Origin: Spirochaetota bacterium | GTDB lineage: Bacteria; Spirochaetota; UBA4802; UBA5368 | Assembly: GCA_035477215.1 (NCBI GenBank) | Contig: DATIKU010000032.1 | Location: 1-64,000, forward strand | Length of the DNA stretch: 64,000 nucleotides | Direction of reading: 5' to 3' | The notes under the pieces: generated by a model | Databases searched by the model: none | The model's input: the letters and a program-made list of their open reading frames with translations, nothing else | Told to the model about the DNA's origin: nothing | Made by a program: the position numbers and the translations under genes | In this document: positions 9,208-16,691 of the stretch, in pieces | Numbering within the stretch: position 1 is the first letter of the stretch | Layout: each line of letters begins with the position of its first letter

Positions 9208-10059
9208 TCAGCCCCCGAGAAGCTGGAGGACCGTTCGCGTCTTCATGTTGGCCTGGGCCAGCATCGCAGTACCACTCTGAACCAGTATCTGGTCCTTCGT
9301 GAAGTTTACAAGAGTTTCCGCCATGTCCGCGTCGCGTATGCGGCTTTCGGACGCCTGGATGTTCTCATAGGCATTCATGAGACCCTTTGCGGCGTACTCC
9401 ATTCTGTTGTAATAAGCGCCGAGGTCCGCACGCTGCTTCGCGATCTTCTGCAGCGCGTCGTCTACGATCCCGATGGTGCGGTTCGAGTTGTCGGCGGTGC
9501 TGAGGTTCGCGAGGAACTTTCCGGTCTTTTCCTTGAGGTTGAGCCCCTGAGAGGTCATAGTTCCGATGTAGACACGCTCGCGCTGGTGCATGTTGGGCCC
9601 CATGTGGAACCACATGCTCGCTTTCGGGTTGGTCCGCGAGAATTCGCCAAGGAGGAGTTTAAATTTGTTGAACTCCGCCTGCGATGCGATGCGGTCAACC
9701 TCGTCGATCAGCGCAGAAACCTCGACCTGGATCAGCTGCCGGTCTTCCTGGGTGTAGATGCCGTTGGACGACTGGACCGCAAGCACCCTGATCCTCTGTA
9801 AAATTGCCGAGGTCTGGTCCAGGTAGCCTTCCGTGGTCTGCACGAAGGACATTCCGTCCTCGGTGTTGCGCGTGGCCTGACGAAGTCCCATGATCTGGGT
9901 CCTCATCTTTTCCGAAACCGCCAGTCCCGACGCGTCGTCGCCGGACTTGTTGATGCGCAAGCCGGAGGAAAGCTTCTCCATGGAGGCGTTTACGTCCCAA
10001 TGCTTGAACTTCAGCACCCTGTTCGCATTGATGGCGCTCATGTTGTGATTGATAATCAT
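9208..10059 (-). CDS. flaB: flagellin core protein FlaB
   Basis: 283 residues, the usual size for a spirochaetal FlaB core flagellin that forms the periplasmic flagellar filament. The N-terminal D0/D1 helices start [14 protein letters not shown] and contain [20 protein letters not shown]; the C-terminal D0 contains the RIRDADMAE and [13 protein letters not shown] signatures. The middle carries [13 protein letters not shown], a spirochaete FlaB hallmark (family knowledge). There is no variable D2/D3 domain, as is usual for this group. The Shine-Dalgarno AGGAG (10068-10072) sits 8 bases before the ATG. The gene is the second of a tandem flagellin pair but has its own 210-base leader and its own terminator, so it can be transcribed separately. 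Confidence 0.97.
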   Translation of the reverse strand: MIINHNMSAINANRVLKFKHWDVNASMEKLSSGLRINKSGDDASGLAVSEKMRTQIMGLRQATRNTEDGMSFVQTTEGYLDQTSAILQRIRVLAVQSSNGIYTQEDRQLIQVEVSALIDEVDRIASQAEFNKFKLLLGEFSRTNPKASMWFHMGPNMHQRERVYIGTMTSQGLNLKEKTGKFLANLSTADNSNRTIGIVDDALQKIAKQRADLGAYYNRMEYAAKGLMNAYENIQASESRIRDADMAETLVNFTKDQILVQSGTAMLAQANMKTRTVLQLLGG

Positions 10060-10104
10060 ACGTCACACTCCTTTGTTTGATATGTACCCGATCTCCCTAT
10101 CGGG
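10060..10104 (-). promoter_or_regulatory. flaB leader with CsrA-type GGA hairpin and GGA in the Shine-Dalgarno
   Basis: On the minus strand, CCCGAT-AGGGAG-ATCGGG forms a perfect 6-bp stem with a hexaloop containing GGA (10087-10104), 27 bases upstream of the ATG. A second GGA lies in the Shine-Dalgarno AAAGGAGT. Paired GGA sites, one in a hairpin loop and one on the ribosome site, are the known arrangement through which CsrA (antagonised by FliW) represses flagellin translation in Bacillus hag, and CsrA also affects Borrelia FlaB. Binding here is inference. Confidence 0.55.
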
Positions 10105-10230
10105 CTTGTAAGGCCAGGTTGCACTAAATAATCAGGGAATACCTATTATTCACTGCAACCATCCATCCCTCGGCAAAGGAAAGAATGCTTGCAGTGATTA
10201 TCCCTTCAGTTTTCAAAGAACCGCTCCTCC

Positions 10231-10250
10231 CCGCCGGGCCCTCCCGGCGG
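10231..10250 (-). terminator. hairpin after the first flagellin gene
   Basis: Perfect 8-bp inverted repeat CCGCCGGG/CCCGGCGG with a 4-base loop, 20 bases beyond the stop codon of the upstream flagellin. No clean T-tract follows on the minus strand (GGAGGAGCGGTTCTTT), so it could be a weak terminator or an mRNA-stabilising hairpin that lets some transcripts continue into the second flagellin. Confidence 0.45.
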
Positions 10251-10270
10251 ATGGAGTGACGTCATTTATC

Positions 10271-11116
10271 CTACCGTAACAGCTGCAATACGCCCTGCGG
10301 CTTCGCGTTGGCCTGGGCCAGCATCGCCGTGCCGCTTTGAACCAGAATCTGGTTCTTGGTGAAGTCGACCGTTACCTCGGCCATGTCGGCGTCGCGGATG
10401 CGGCTTTCGGACGCCTGAATGTTTTCATACGCGCTCATGAGCCCCTTCGCCGCGTGCTCCATGCGGTTGTAATAGGCGCCCAGATCGGCGCGCTGCTTGG
10501 AGATGACGTGCAGCGCCTGATCGAAGACCCCGATGTTCCTGTTCGCCATCTCGGGCGTCGAGAGCGTAACGGGTTCGCCCACCATGTCCTTGAGGTTCAG
10601 GGCGCGCGCCGTCATGGTCTGGATGTAGATGCGCTCGCGCTGGTGCATGTTGGGCCCCATGTGGAACCACATCGACATGCTTCGGCTGAGGCGCGCGAAG
10701 TCCCCCTGGAGCAGGTTCATCTTGTTGAACTCCGCCTGCGAGGCAATGCGGTCGACCTCGTCCACAAGCTGCGAAACCTCCACCTGGATGAGCTGGCGGT
10801 CGTCGGGCGTGTAGATGCCGTTTGACGACTGCACGGCCAGCACGCGCATGCGCTGGATGATATCGGAGAGCTGCTGGAGATAGCCTTCGGTTGTCTGGAT
10901 GAGCGACATGCCATCCTCGGTGTTGCGCTCGGCCTGACGGAGCCCCTGCACCTGGGTCCTCATCTTCTCGGATACGGCCAGGCCCGACGCGTCGTCGCCG
11001 GCGCGGTTGATCCGCATGCCGGATGACAGCGACTCCATGTTCTTATCAACATTCCAGTGCTGGAATTTCAGGACCCTGTGAGTATTAATAGCGGACAGGT
11101 TGTGATTGATAATCAT
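10271..11116 (-). CDS. flaB: flagellin core protein FlaB (paralogue, upstream copy)
   Basis: 281 residues, collinear with the neighbouring FlaB and sharing [48 protein letters not shown] and RIRDADMAE. The copies differ mostly in the central stretch ([15 protein letters not shown] against the other copy's [16 protein letters not shown]). Multiple FlaB paralogues are normal in spirochaetes, where they mix in one filament. The Shine-Dalgarno GGAGGA lies 5 bases before the ATG. The gene has a long AT-rich upstream region with a phased repeat array and its own GGA hairpin. Confidence 0.97.
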   Translation of the reverse strand: MIINHNLSAINTHRVLKFQHWNVDKNMESLSSGMRINRAGDDASGLAVSEKMRTQVQGLRQAERNTEDGMSLIQTTEGYLQQLSDIIQRMRVLAVQSSNGIYTPDDRQLIQVEVSQLVDEVDRIASQAEFNKMNLLQGDFARLSRSMSMWFHMGPNMHQRERIYIQTMTARALNLKDMVGEPVTLSTPEMANRNIGVFDQALHVISKQRADLGAYYNRMEHAAKGLMSAYENIQASESRIRDADMAEVTVDFTKNQILVQSGTAMLAQANAKPQGVLQLLR

Positions 11117-11162
11117 TCGATTCCTCCATGAATCATCGTACGTCGAGCCGGCCTCCTTGCCG
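11117..11162 (-). promoter_or_regulatory. upstream flaB leader with a second CsrA-type GGA hairpin
   Basis: On the minus strand, CGGC-AAGGAG-GCCG (11149-11162) is a 4-bp G/C stem with a hexaloop containing AGGA, about 33 bases before the ATG. The Shine-Dalgarno TGGAGGAA supplies a second GGA. Position, loop size and the paired GGA layout are the same as in the other flagellin leader, although the flanking sequence is unrelated, which argues for selection on the structure. Confidence 0.5.
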
Positions 11163-11610
11163 TCTCGTATGGGTGGCAGTCCCGTACGATACTATCTTCG
11201 GAATCGATGAGTGGTTAATTGAAGCCGATTATAGACGATTACAGGCGATTAATGGCGATTTTAATTTATTATGGACTAATATTATACTCATTTGGCTCTA
11301 TTTCGATTATTTTCACGGATTTTCCCCTAATCTTTATTTCGGCAGACTGTTTTTTTTCATGAGAGCTTTTTTTATTTTTTCGTCATACGCGTGCGAACAA
11401 AAGAACACCAACAGCGGATACGCAAGACCGTCGTCAGGATCAACGATTTTTTTACGGAATATCGCGTTATCCCCGAATCCTAAAACCGGTTCGCCCGCCC
11501 GGCGAAGGTCCGGTTGGAACGGCAGGAGCCCATGCACGTCCGGCTTTGGGTGTAATATTACAACAAATAGTGGAGAATTAACCGTTTCCGTGTATATTTT
11601 TGGAAAAAAC
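11163..11610. other. long AT-rich non-coding region between flaB and the M23 gene
   Basis: About 450 bases, clearly AT-richer than the surrounding genes. It holds the phased repeat array at 11221-11260, with a TATAAT on the minus strand at its inner end (11228-11233) that could be the -10 of the flagellin promoter, though no good -35 is visible. Two overlapping frames of up to 169 codons are open here, but their composition is not protein-like and neither has a ribosome site. Confidence 0.5.
11221..11260 (-). repeat. four 10-bp-phased AATCGNC repeats upstream of flaB
   Basis: Read on the minus strand, AATCGCC, AATCGCC, AATCGTC and AATCGGC occur at exactly 10-base intervals with 3-base spacers. 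One copy per helical turn puts all four on the same DNA face, as in activator or repressor arrays. The copy nearest the gene overlaps a TATAAT, so binding there would bear directly on promoter activity. The regulator is unknown. Confidence 0.6.
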
Positions 11611-11638
11611 TTGACACCATCCTTCCGATACGTATAGT
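11611..11638 (+). promoter_or_regulatory. sigma70-type promoter of the M23-like gene
   Basis: TTGACA (11611-11616), 16-base spacer, TATAGT (11633-11638). Transcription would start near 11645, giving a leader of about 40 bases with Shine-Dalgarno CAGGAG before the ATG at 11688. Confidence 0.75.
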
Positions 11639-11687
11639 AGCATCGATAACTTCGCGACCACCGGTATTATAATTCCACAGGAGATGT

Positions 11688-12701
11688 ATGGGCCTAAACC
11701 CGTTCAGGGACTCCAATCTTAACGACCTTCAGGAGGACATTCGCAGGTTCTTCGGCGACCGCTTCGGCGAGCTCGCCGAGAGGGCCAGGGCCGAATGGGG
11801 CCTCTTCGTTAAAAAGGGACGCGAGCGGGTCACGATCATGTTCATCCCGCACTCCGCCAAGAAGATCGCCAACTTCCACCTGACGCTTTTCTCCGTCTTC
11901 TCGATCGTGGGAGCGATCGTCGCCATCGTCGTCGTCACCTCGATCGTCATCGTAAACCACGCGTCAACGATCAAAGAGATATCGAAGCTCAAGATGTACG
12001 GCTCCTACTCGAAAATTCAGATAACCCGATACAATGAGGAAATCAACCGGCTGTACGGCATCTTTCAGAAGTTCAAGCCGGAGATCACCCATCTCTACTC
12101 GCTTACGCCGGGAAACAACGTGGATTCACTCTGGGCCAAGGGGGGAAACCCCAATCCCGAGCCCCAGAACGAGGCCGGCGGTCAGGATTTGCCGACCATG
12201 GAAGTGCTCAACATCGAGGAAATGGAGCGGGAACTCCGGACTACCAAAGAGGTACTCGAGAAGATCAAGATCTTCCTTGAGGCGCGGCGAAAGATAATAG
12301 AAAACACCCCGTCCATCTGGCCCGTCGACGGCTATGTGGTCTCGCGTTTCGGCGATCGCACCTCGCCATACACCTTCAAGAAGGAATATCACCAGGGGCT
12401 CGATATCGCCTCTTTCCCCGGAGCTGAAATCCGCGCGACCGCTCCCGGCAAGGTTGAAAATATATGGTGGGATCCGGTTTTCGGTCTTTCGGTGGCGGTA
12501 TCGCACAAGTACGGCTTTGTAACGGTGTATTCGCACTGCCAGCGCGTTTCGGCGGGGCTGGATCAGAAGGTGGGCAAGGGAGAGGTGATCGCCTACGTGG
12601 GACGGACCGGCAAGGCCACGCGGCCCGTATGCTTCTACCAGATAAAAATAGGGACGGACTTTGTCGATCCCGCCCCCTACCTCAACAAGATCGTCCAGTA
12701 A
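11688..12701 (+). CDS. membrane-anchored M23-fold protein lacking zinc-site histidines
   Basis: 337 residues. A cytoplasmic N-terminus of about 60 residues is followed by one TM helix (about 66-88, FSVFSIVGAIVAIVVVTSIVIV), a coiled-coil segment (about 90-205) and a C-terminal LytM/peptidase M23 domain (about 210-335). The first metal motif H-x3-D is present (YHQGLDIA), and so is YSH. However, the diagnostic HxH near the end (PHLHYE in active enzymes) reads PVCFYQ, so both histidines are lost. It is therefore probably a non-catalytic LytM protein, perhaps regulating amidases or acting as a wall scaffold like EnvC/NlpD. It lies beside flagellin and fliM, which would suit a role near periplasmic flagella, but that is inference. 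Confidence 0.85.
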   Translation: MGLNPFRDSNLNDLQEDIRRFFGDRFGELAERARAEWGLFVKKGRERVTIMFIPHSAKKIANFHLTLFSVFSIVGAIVAIVVVTSIVIVNHASTIKEISKLKMYGSYSKIQITRYNEEINRLYGIFQKFKPEITHLYSLTPGNNVDSLWAKGGNPNPEPQNEAGGQDLPTMEVLNIEEMERELRTTKEVLEKIKIFLEARRKIIENTPSIWPVDGYVVSRFGDRTSPYTFKKEYHQGLDIASFPGAEIRATAPGKVENIWWDPVFGLSVAVSHKYGFVTVYSHCQRVSAGLDQKVGKGEVIAYVGRTGKATRPVCFYQIKIGTDFVDPAPYLNKIVQ

Positions 12702-12712
12702 AAAAATCGATA

Positions 12713-13738
12713 CTACAGGTCGTCCTCGCTTCGCTTGCTGATGAGCATCTCGTCGGAGATCTCCTCGATCTTTTCCCCGATCTGAATCGCAACCCGGCTT
12801 CCGACCACGCCCGGACGGCATTTGAATTTCTTCCGGCCGCCGATACGAAGCGCCATGTCCGAGCTGATCTTGGTGTCGGTGAGCTTGACGACGTCGCCCA
12901 CCCTGAGGTCCAGCACTTCCTGCATGGTAATCTCGACCTCGCCGATCTCCGCTATTACCGGAAGTTCGACGGTCTCCAGACGGCTCTGGATGATGGACAT
13001 GTTCTCGTCGGTAGCCCCCTTGCGGATGCTCGAATACCAGTACTGCGCCGAGAGCTTGGAGATGACGGGCTCGATGGTGATGTAGGGTATACAGAGGTTC
13101 GTCATGCCCTCGACCTCTCCCACCTTGGTCTCAAGCGTAATGAGCACCACCATGTCGTTGGGGGGCACGATCTGGGCGAACTGCGGATTGGTCTCGATGT
13201 TGCCCAGGCGCGGCCGCAGGTCGATGACGTTCGACCATGCCTCGCGCAGGTTTCCGAGGATACGCACGATGATGCCCTCCATCACTGAAAGCTCGATGTC
13301 GGTGAGCTCGCGGCTTATCTTGGCCGATTCGCCCATGCCCCCGAAAAGCTTGTCGATGATGGTGAAGGTGATGGAAGGGTCGATCTCGAGCACGGCCGAT
13401 CCCTTGAGCGGGTCCATGTTGATGACGGCGAGCGTCGTCGGGTTCGGGATGGAGCGTATGAACTCCTCGTAGGTTAGCTGGTCCACGGACGCCACGTGCA
13501 CGCTCACCAGCGCGCGAAGCTGCGCCGACAGGGCGGTCGTGGTCAGACGGGCGAAGGTCTCGTGCATCATCTGCAGCGTGCGGATCTGGTCTTTCGAAAA
13601 CTTGTCCGGGCGCCGGAAATCGTAAATCTTGACCTTCCGCTGCTCCTTCGCCGCGCTGTAGTCCGTGGTGTCCACCTCGCCGGTGGATATCGCGGTCAAT
13701 AGGGCGTCAATTTCGTCCTGGGACAGTATCTCGGTCAT
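12713..13738 (-). CDS. fliM: flagellar motor switch protein FliM
   Basis: 341 residues, full length. The N-terminal LSQDEIDALL is the conserved CheY-P-binding peptide. The middle domain contains FGGMGES and the following ELTDIELSVMEGI helix that contact FliG. The C-terminal SpoA domain (about 250-325, EIGEVEITMQEVLDLRVGDVVKL) pairs with FliN in the C-ring. In most spirochaetes fliM sits in the large fli/flh operon. Here its start overlaps the stop of an exported protein of unknown function by one base, and no fliL, fliN or fliG is adjacent. Confidence 0.97.
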   Translation of the reverse strand: MTEILSQDEIDALLTAISTGEVDTTDYSAAKEQRKVKIYDFRRPDKFSKDQIRTLQMMHETFARLTTTALSAQLRALVSVHVASVDQLTYEEFIRSIPNPTTLAVINMDPLKGSAVLEIDPSITFTIIDKLFGGMGESAKISRELTDIELSVMEGIIVRILGNLREAWSNVIDLRPRLGNIETNPQFAQIVPPNDMVVLITLETKVGEVEGMTNLCIPYITIEPVISKLSAQYWYSSIRKGATDENMSIIQSRLETVELPVIAEIGEVEITMQEVLDLRVGDVVKLTDTKISSDMALRIGGRKKFKCRPGVVGSRVAIQIGEKIEEISDEMLISKRSEDDL

Positions 13739-14712
13739 TATCGTTCACCCTTTAATACGGTCGCTTCAAGGTCAATTATAAGCCAGTGATCCCTCGTTTT
13801 TTCAAGCGTATATCGGTACTTGTAGCGGAACGGCAGCCTGGGGCCGTACCGGTTAACGACCACGTCCACATGGGCAATGTTCTTACCCGGAAGAAAAATC
13901 TCGTCGGCAATGGAAAAGTCTTTGATATAATCGTCCCTGCGCCGCGCCAGAAATTTAGCGAAATCCTCGAGTATTTTCAATTTCTCAATCTCGTCGGCGG
14001 CGTTATAGAGACGCACGTATTCGGGAAAGGCATTGATGAAGATGTCGGCCTTGATATACTTGTAGAGCCTGTCCCAGGTACCGCTCTTCTCGGCGGTAAG
14101 GGCGAGCAGCACCACCTCGGAAGGGGACACCCCCCGCTCCTGGCGCACCACGCCGCTTTTCTTCACAAGGCCCGGAGCGCGTACGATTTTAAACGAAAGG
14201 ATGTTGGAACTGGGAAGCGCCGTCGGGCTCTGCATATCCGGCAGAAAGAAACCGCGCACCCGGTATTCGGAACCGGTGCGCAGATCGTACAGGCTTTTCA
14301 GGTTTATGGTGTGGGTGAGCGTTTCGTTGGGAAGCAACTCGACCGCGCGGGGATACAGGTCGCGCACCACCTCCTCGATCCTCCTGTTCATGAGCCGGTA
14401 CGGCACGGTGATCGCCGCCTCCCGGCCCTGGGCATCGTAGACCACCGGCTGATAGGTTGTGTACGACGTGTCGTACGACACGAAGAACTCCTTTTTATCG
14501 GAGGTATTTTTAATGATCATGTTGAACACCACCGGCTCGTCCTCCGCGAAGGTGAAGCGGTCCATCTGAATTATAAGGACGAACGGCGATTCGGCCCTCT
14601 CGGCGGTCTGGCCGGAGGCTTCGCCATGGAGGCCCGCGAAGGCGAAAGCGGCCAGCGCCGCGAACGCGACGACCCTCACCCAACGAGCACGGCGATACAG
14701 GAGCTCACGCAC
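13738..14712 (-). CDS. exported protein of unknown function upstream of fliM
   Basis: The best start is the GTG at 14712, preceded at 8 bases by AGGAAGG; the frame is open to an ATG at 14778. The product (about 324 residues) has an N-terminal signal or anchor (VVAFAALAAFAFAGLHGEASG). It then has an Ig-like beta domain with FVLIIQMDRFTFAEDEPVVF and MIIKNTSDKKEFF, resembling bacterial intracellular-protease-inhibitor/BsuPI-like domains, and a C-terminal part ending YTLEKTRDHWLIIDLEATVL, as in NTF2-like folds. I do not recognise the family. Its stop codon overlaps the ATG of fliM by one base, so it is co-translated with the motor switch gene. Confidence 0.7.
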   Translation of the reverse strand: MRELLYRRARWVRVVAFAALAAFAFAGLHGEASGQTAERAESPFVLIIQMDRFTFAEDEPVVFNMIIKNTSDKKEFFVSYDTSYTTYQPVVYDAQGREAAITVPYRLMNRRIEEVVRDLYPRAVELLPNETLTHTINLKSLYDLRTGSEYRVRGFFLPDMQSPTALPSSNILSFKIVRAPGLVKKSGVVRQERGVSPSEVVLLALTAEKSGTWDRLYKYIKADIFINAFPEYVRLYNAADEIEKLKILEDFAKFLARRRDDYIKDFSIADEIFLPGKNIAHVDVVVNRYGPRLPFRYKYRYTLEKTRDHWLIIDLEATVLKGER

Positions 14713-14795
14713 AGCGGTATCCTTCCTCGAAAGATTTCTCCCTATAATATCGGCCTGGATTCTCCCACGCAATATCAAAATATCGGGGGAAAAAC

Positions 14796-16691
14796 CTATC
14801 GGGGCAGGAGCTTTGCCAGGTATTCACGCACCTTCAGGCTTTTGAGCCTGCGGTCTTCGGTGAAAAGTCCGTTCTTCTCCTGAAACGTGTCGGCGAATTG
14901 GGTATAGCAGAGTCCCTGGATTGCCGGGAACCGCGAGAGTAACTCGATATGCTTCTTTAAGAAGTCGTCGAGCGGCATTCCCTCGTTTTTATACATGCCG
15001 AAGCCGTACCCGCCGAACTCGCTGACGATCAGGGGGCTTGCGGTCTCGCCATAGCCCCGCAGAAAAGGCGTCTGGGCGTTCTCCTTGCCAAGGATCATAC
15101 GTATAAAATTATACCAGAGTGGCGCCTCCCGCACTCCCCTGACGAGAAGGGCGTAGAATTCCTCCGTCTCCTCCAGTGTCGGAATATAATGATGGATATC
15201 AGCGATGTCGGTCTTCAGGTGATGAAAACCGCTGTTATCGATGATGAGATAGCCGGGATACGCGCGCTTGCACCGGTCGAAGAGCTCGATGACCCCATCC
15301 CGCGCCTTTTTCGAAACGAAGGCGTTGTAGATTCCCCAGCTCTCGTTATAAAGCACGAGCGTCATGACCGAGGGATGGAGCCCGTCGCGGCGCATCACCT
15401 CCGAAAGCTCGCGCTCGAGCTTCATCATGTTCCTCGCCGAAGGACGATAATACGAGGGCATCTCCTCCCACACCAGAAAGCCGAGCAGGTCCGCCCAGTA
15501 CAGGAAGGCCGGATGCTCGATCTTCTGGTGGATCCTGCAGCCGTTGAATCCCGCCTTCTTCATGAGCTCGATATCGGTCCTGAACCGGTCCGGTGATTCG
15601 GGCGAATATTGTCCGTCGCCGTAGTATCCCTGATTGAGAAGAAGTTTCTGATAGAGCTTCTTTTTATTCATCTTGATGATGCCCGACTCCACGCCGATCT
15701 GCCTGCTGCCGTAGAGCAGGTAGAGCGTGTCGATTTCCCTCTTCCCCTGTCTCAGGCCGATCTCTATCGGGTGCATCCCCGGCCACTCGACGCTCCATTT
15801 ACCGAAAAGCTTCTCCGGCACGGCTATGTCGACATGGCCGTGGCCCATTGCGTCGAGCGCGACGAACTCTTTAAATTCCCGCAACGGGGTCTTTAGAATG
15901 CCGCGCTCCCCCTCGTGGACCTGGGACGCGTAGAGGCGCAGCGATACGTCGATGTTCCCCGGGTGTAGTCCCCGCGCGCTGCGTATGTCGAACGAAAATA
16001 CCGCACCGCCCCGTTCGTCCCGGCGACAGCTTACGCCGCTGCAATAGACCCTTCCCAGCGGCTCGATCCAGACGTTCTGCCAGATGCCGGTGCATCCCGG
16101 ATACCACACCATGAAAGGCTTCTTTAAAAATGTCTGCTTGCCGCGGACCTGTCTCATGGAGCGGGAATCCTCGATGAGCACCGTAAGGACGTTTTCCTCC
16201 TCGAACTTTTCAACCACGAACTCGAACGGCGTATAGCCGCCCTCGTGTTCGCCGAGGAAAGCGCCGTTAAGCCAGACCGAGGCCCGGTAGTCGACCGCCC
16301 CGAACTTGATGACGCCCGCCGTCAGATCGGCCGGACGTTTGAAATACCGGTAATACCAGAAAGCCCGGTGCGAGCCGATGGCCGTGGGGGTAAGCCCGTG
16401 GCGCGCGAGCTCGCGCTGGTTCACCTCCGACTCCAGAGGGAACGGCACGCGCACACGATGGATCGACGCGTCTTCGGCGAGAGCGCTCGATTGTCCCCGC
16501 AGCGCCCGCAGGCCGAAATCCCTGTTCTGCCAGCCCTTGAATCGACCCGTGGCCTTGCGATCGGGGCACAGCAGCCATTCTCCGTCCAGCGAGTAGCTCG
16601 GACTTCTGACGAGGTCCGGCCGGGGGAAATGGCCCCGCTCCCCGATTTTAAGCGTGCTGCCCAGCCTCAGTCGTACGAGCTCCATGGTCAT
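14796..16691 (-). CDS. glycoside hydrolase family 2 protein
   Basis: 631 residues with GH2 organisation: an N-terminal jelly-roll sugar-binding domain (about 30-200, SLDGEWLLCPD, FWYYRYFKRP, VWLNGAFLGEHEGGYTPFEF), an immunoglobulin-like domain (about 205-310) and a TIM barrel (about 320-630). The acid/base is in LYNESWG (Asn-Glu near 450) and the nucleophile Glu in SEFGGYG (near 556), so it should be active. The family covers beta-galactosidases, glucuronidases and mannosidases; the substrate cannot be read here. No signal peptide is seen, so it is probably cytoplasmic. The ATG overlaps the stop of the upstream membrane sulfatase-fold gene by 4 bases. Confidence 0.9.
   Translation of the reverse strand: MTMELVRLRLGSTLKIGERGHFPRPDLVRSPSYSLDGEWLLCPDRKATGRFKGWQNRDFGLRALRGQSSALAEDASIHRVRVPFPLESEVNQRELARHGLTPTAIGSHRAFWYYRYFKRPADLTAGVIKFGAVDYRASVWLNGAFLGEHEGGYTPFEFVVEKFEEENVLTVLIEDSRSMRQVRGKQTFLKKPFMVWYPGCTGIWQNVWIEPLGRVYCSGVSCRRDERGGAVFSFDIRSARGLHPGNIDVSLRLYASQVHEGERGILKTPLREFKEFVALDAMGHGHVDIAVPEKLFGKWSVEWPGMHPIEIGLRQGKREIDTLYLLYGSRQIGVESGIIKMNKKKLYQKLLLNQGYYGDGQYSPESPDRFRTDIELMKKAGFNGCRIHQKIEHPAFLYWADLLGFLVWEEMPSYYRPSARNMMKLERELSEVMRRDGLHPSVMTLVLYNESWGIYNAFVSKKARDGVIELFDRCKRAYPGYLIIDNSGFHHLKTDIADIHHYIPTLEETEEFYALLVRGVREAPLWYNFIRMILGKENAQTPFLRGYGETASPLIVSEFGGYGFGMYKNEGMPLDDFLKKHIELLSRFPAIQGLCYTQFADTFQEKNGLFTEDRRLKSLKVREYLAKLLPR

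Noticed and set aside
11221-11260. Phased repeats considered as a CRISPR array
   Set aside because: Units are 7 bases with 3-base spacers, far too short, and there are no cas genes.
11128-11637. 169-codon open frame in the flaB upstream region, and a 67-codon frame opposite it
   Set aside because: AT-rich, no ribosome site, no recognisable motifs; it covers the phased repeats and the -35/-10 of the M23 gene.
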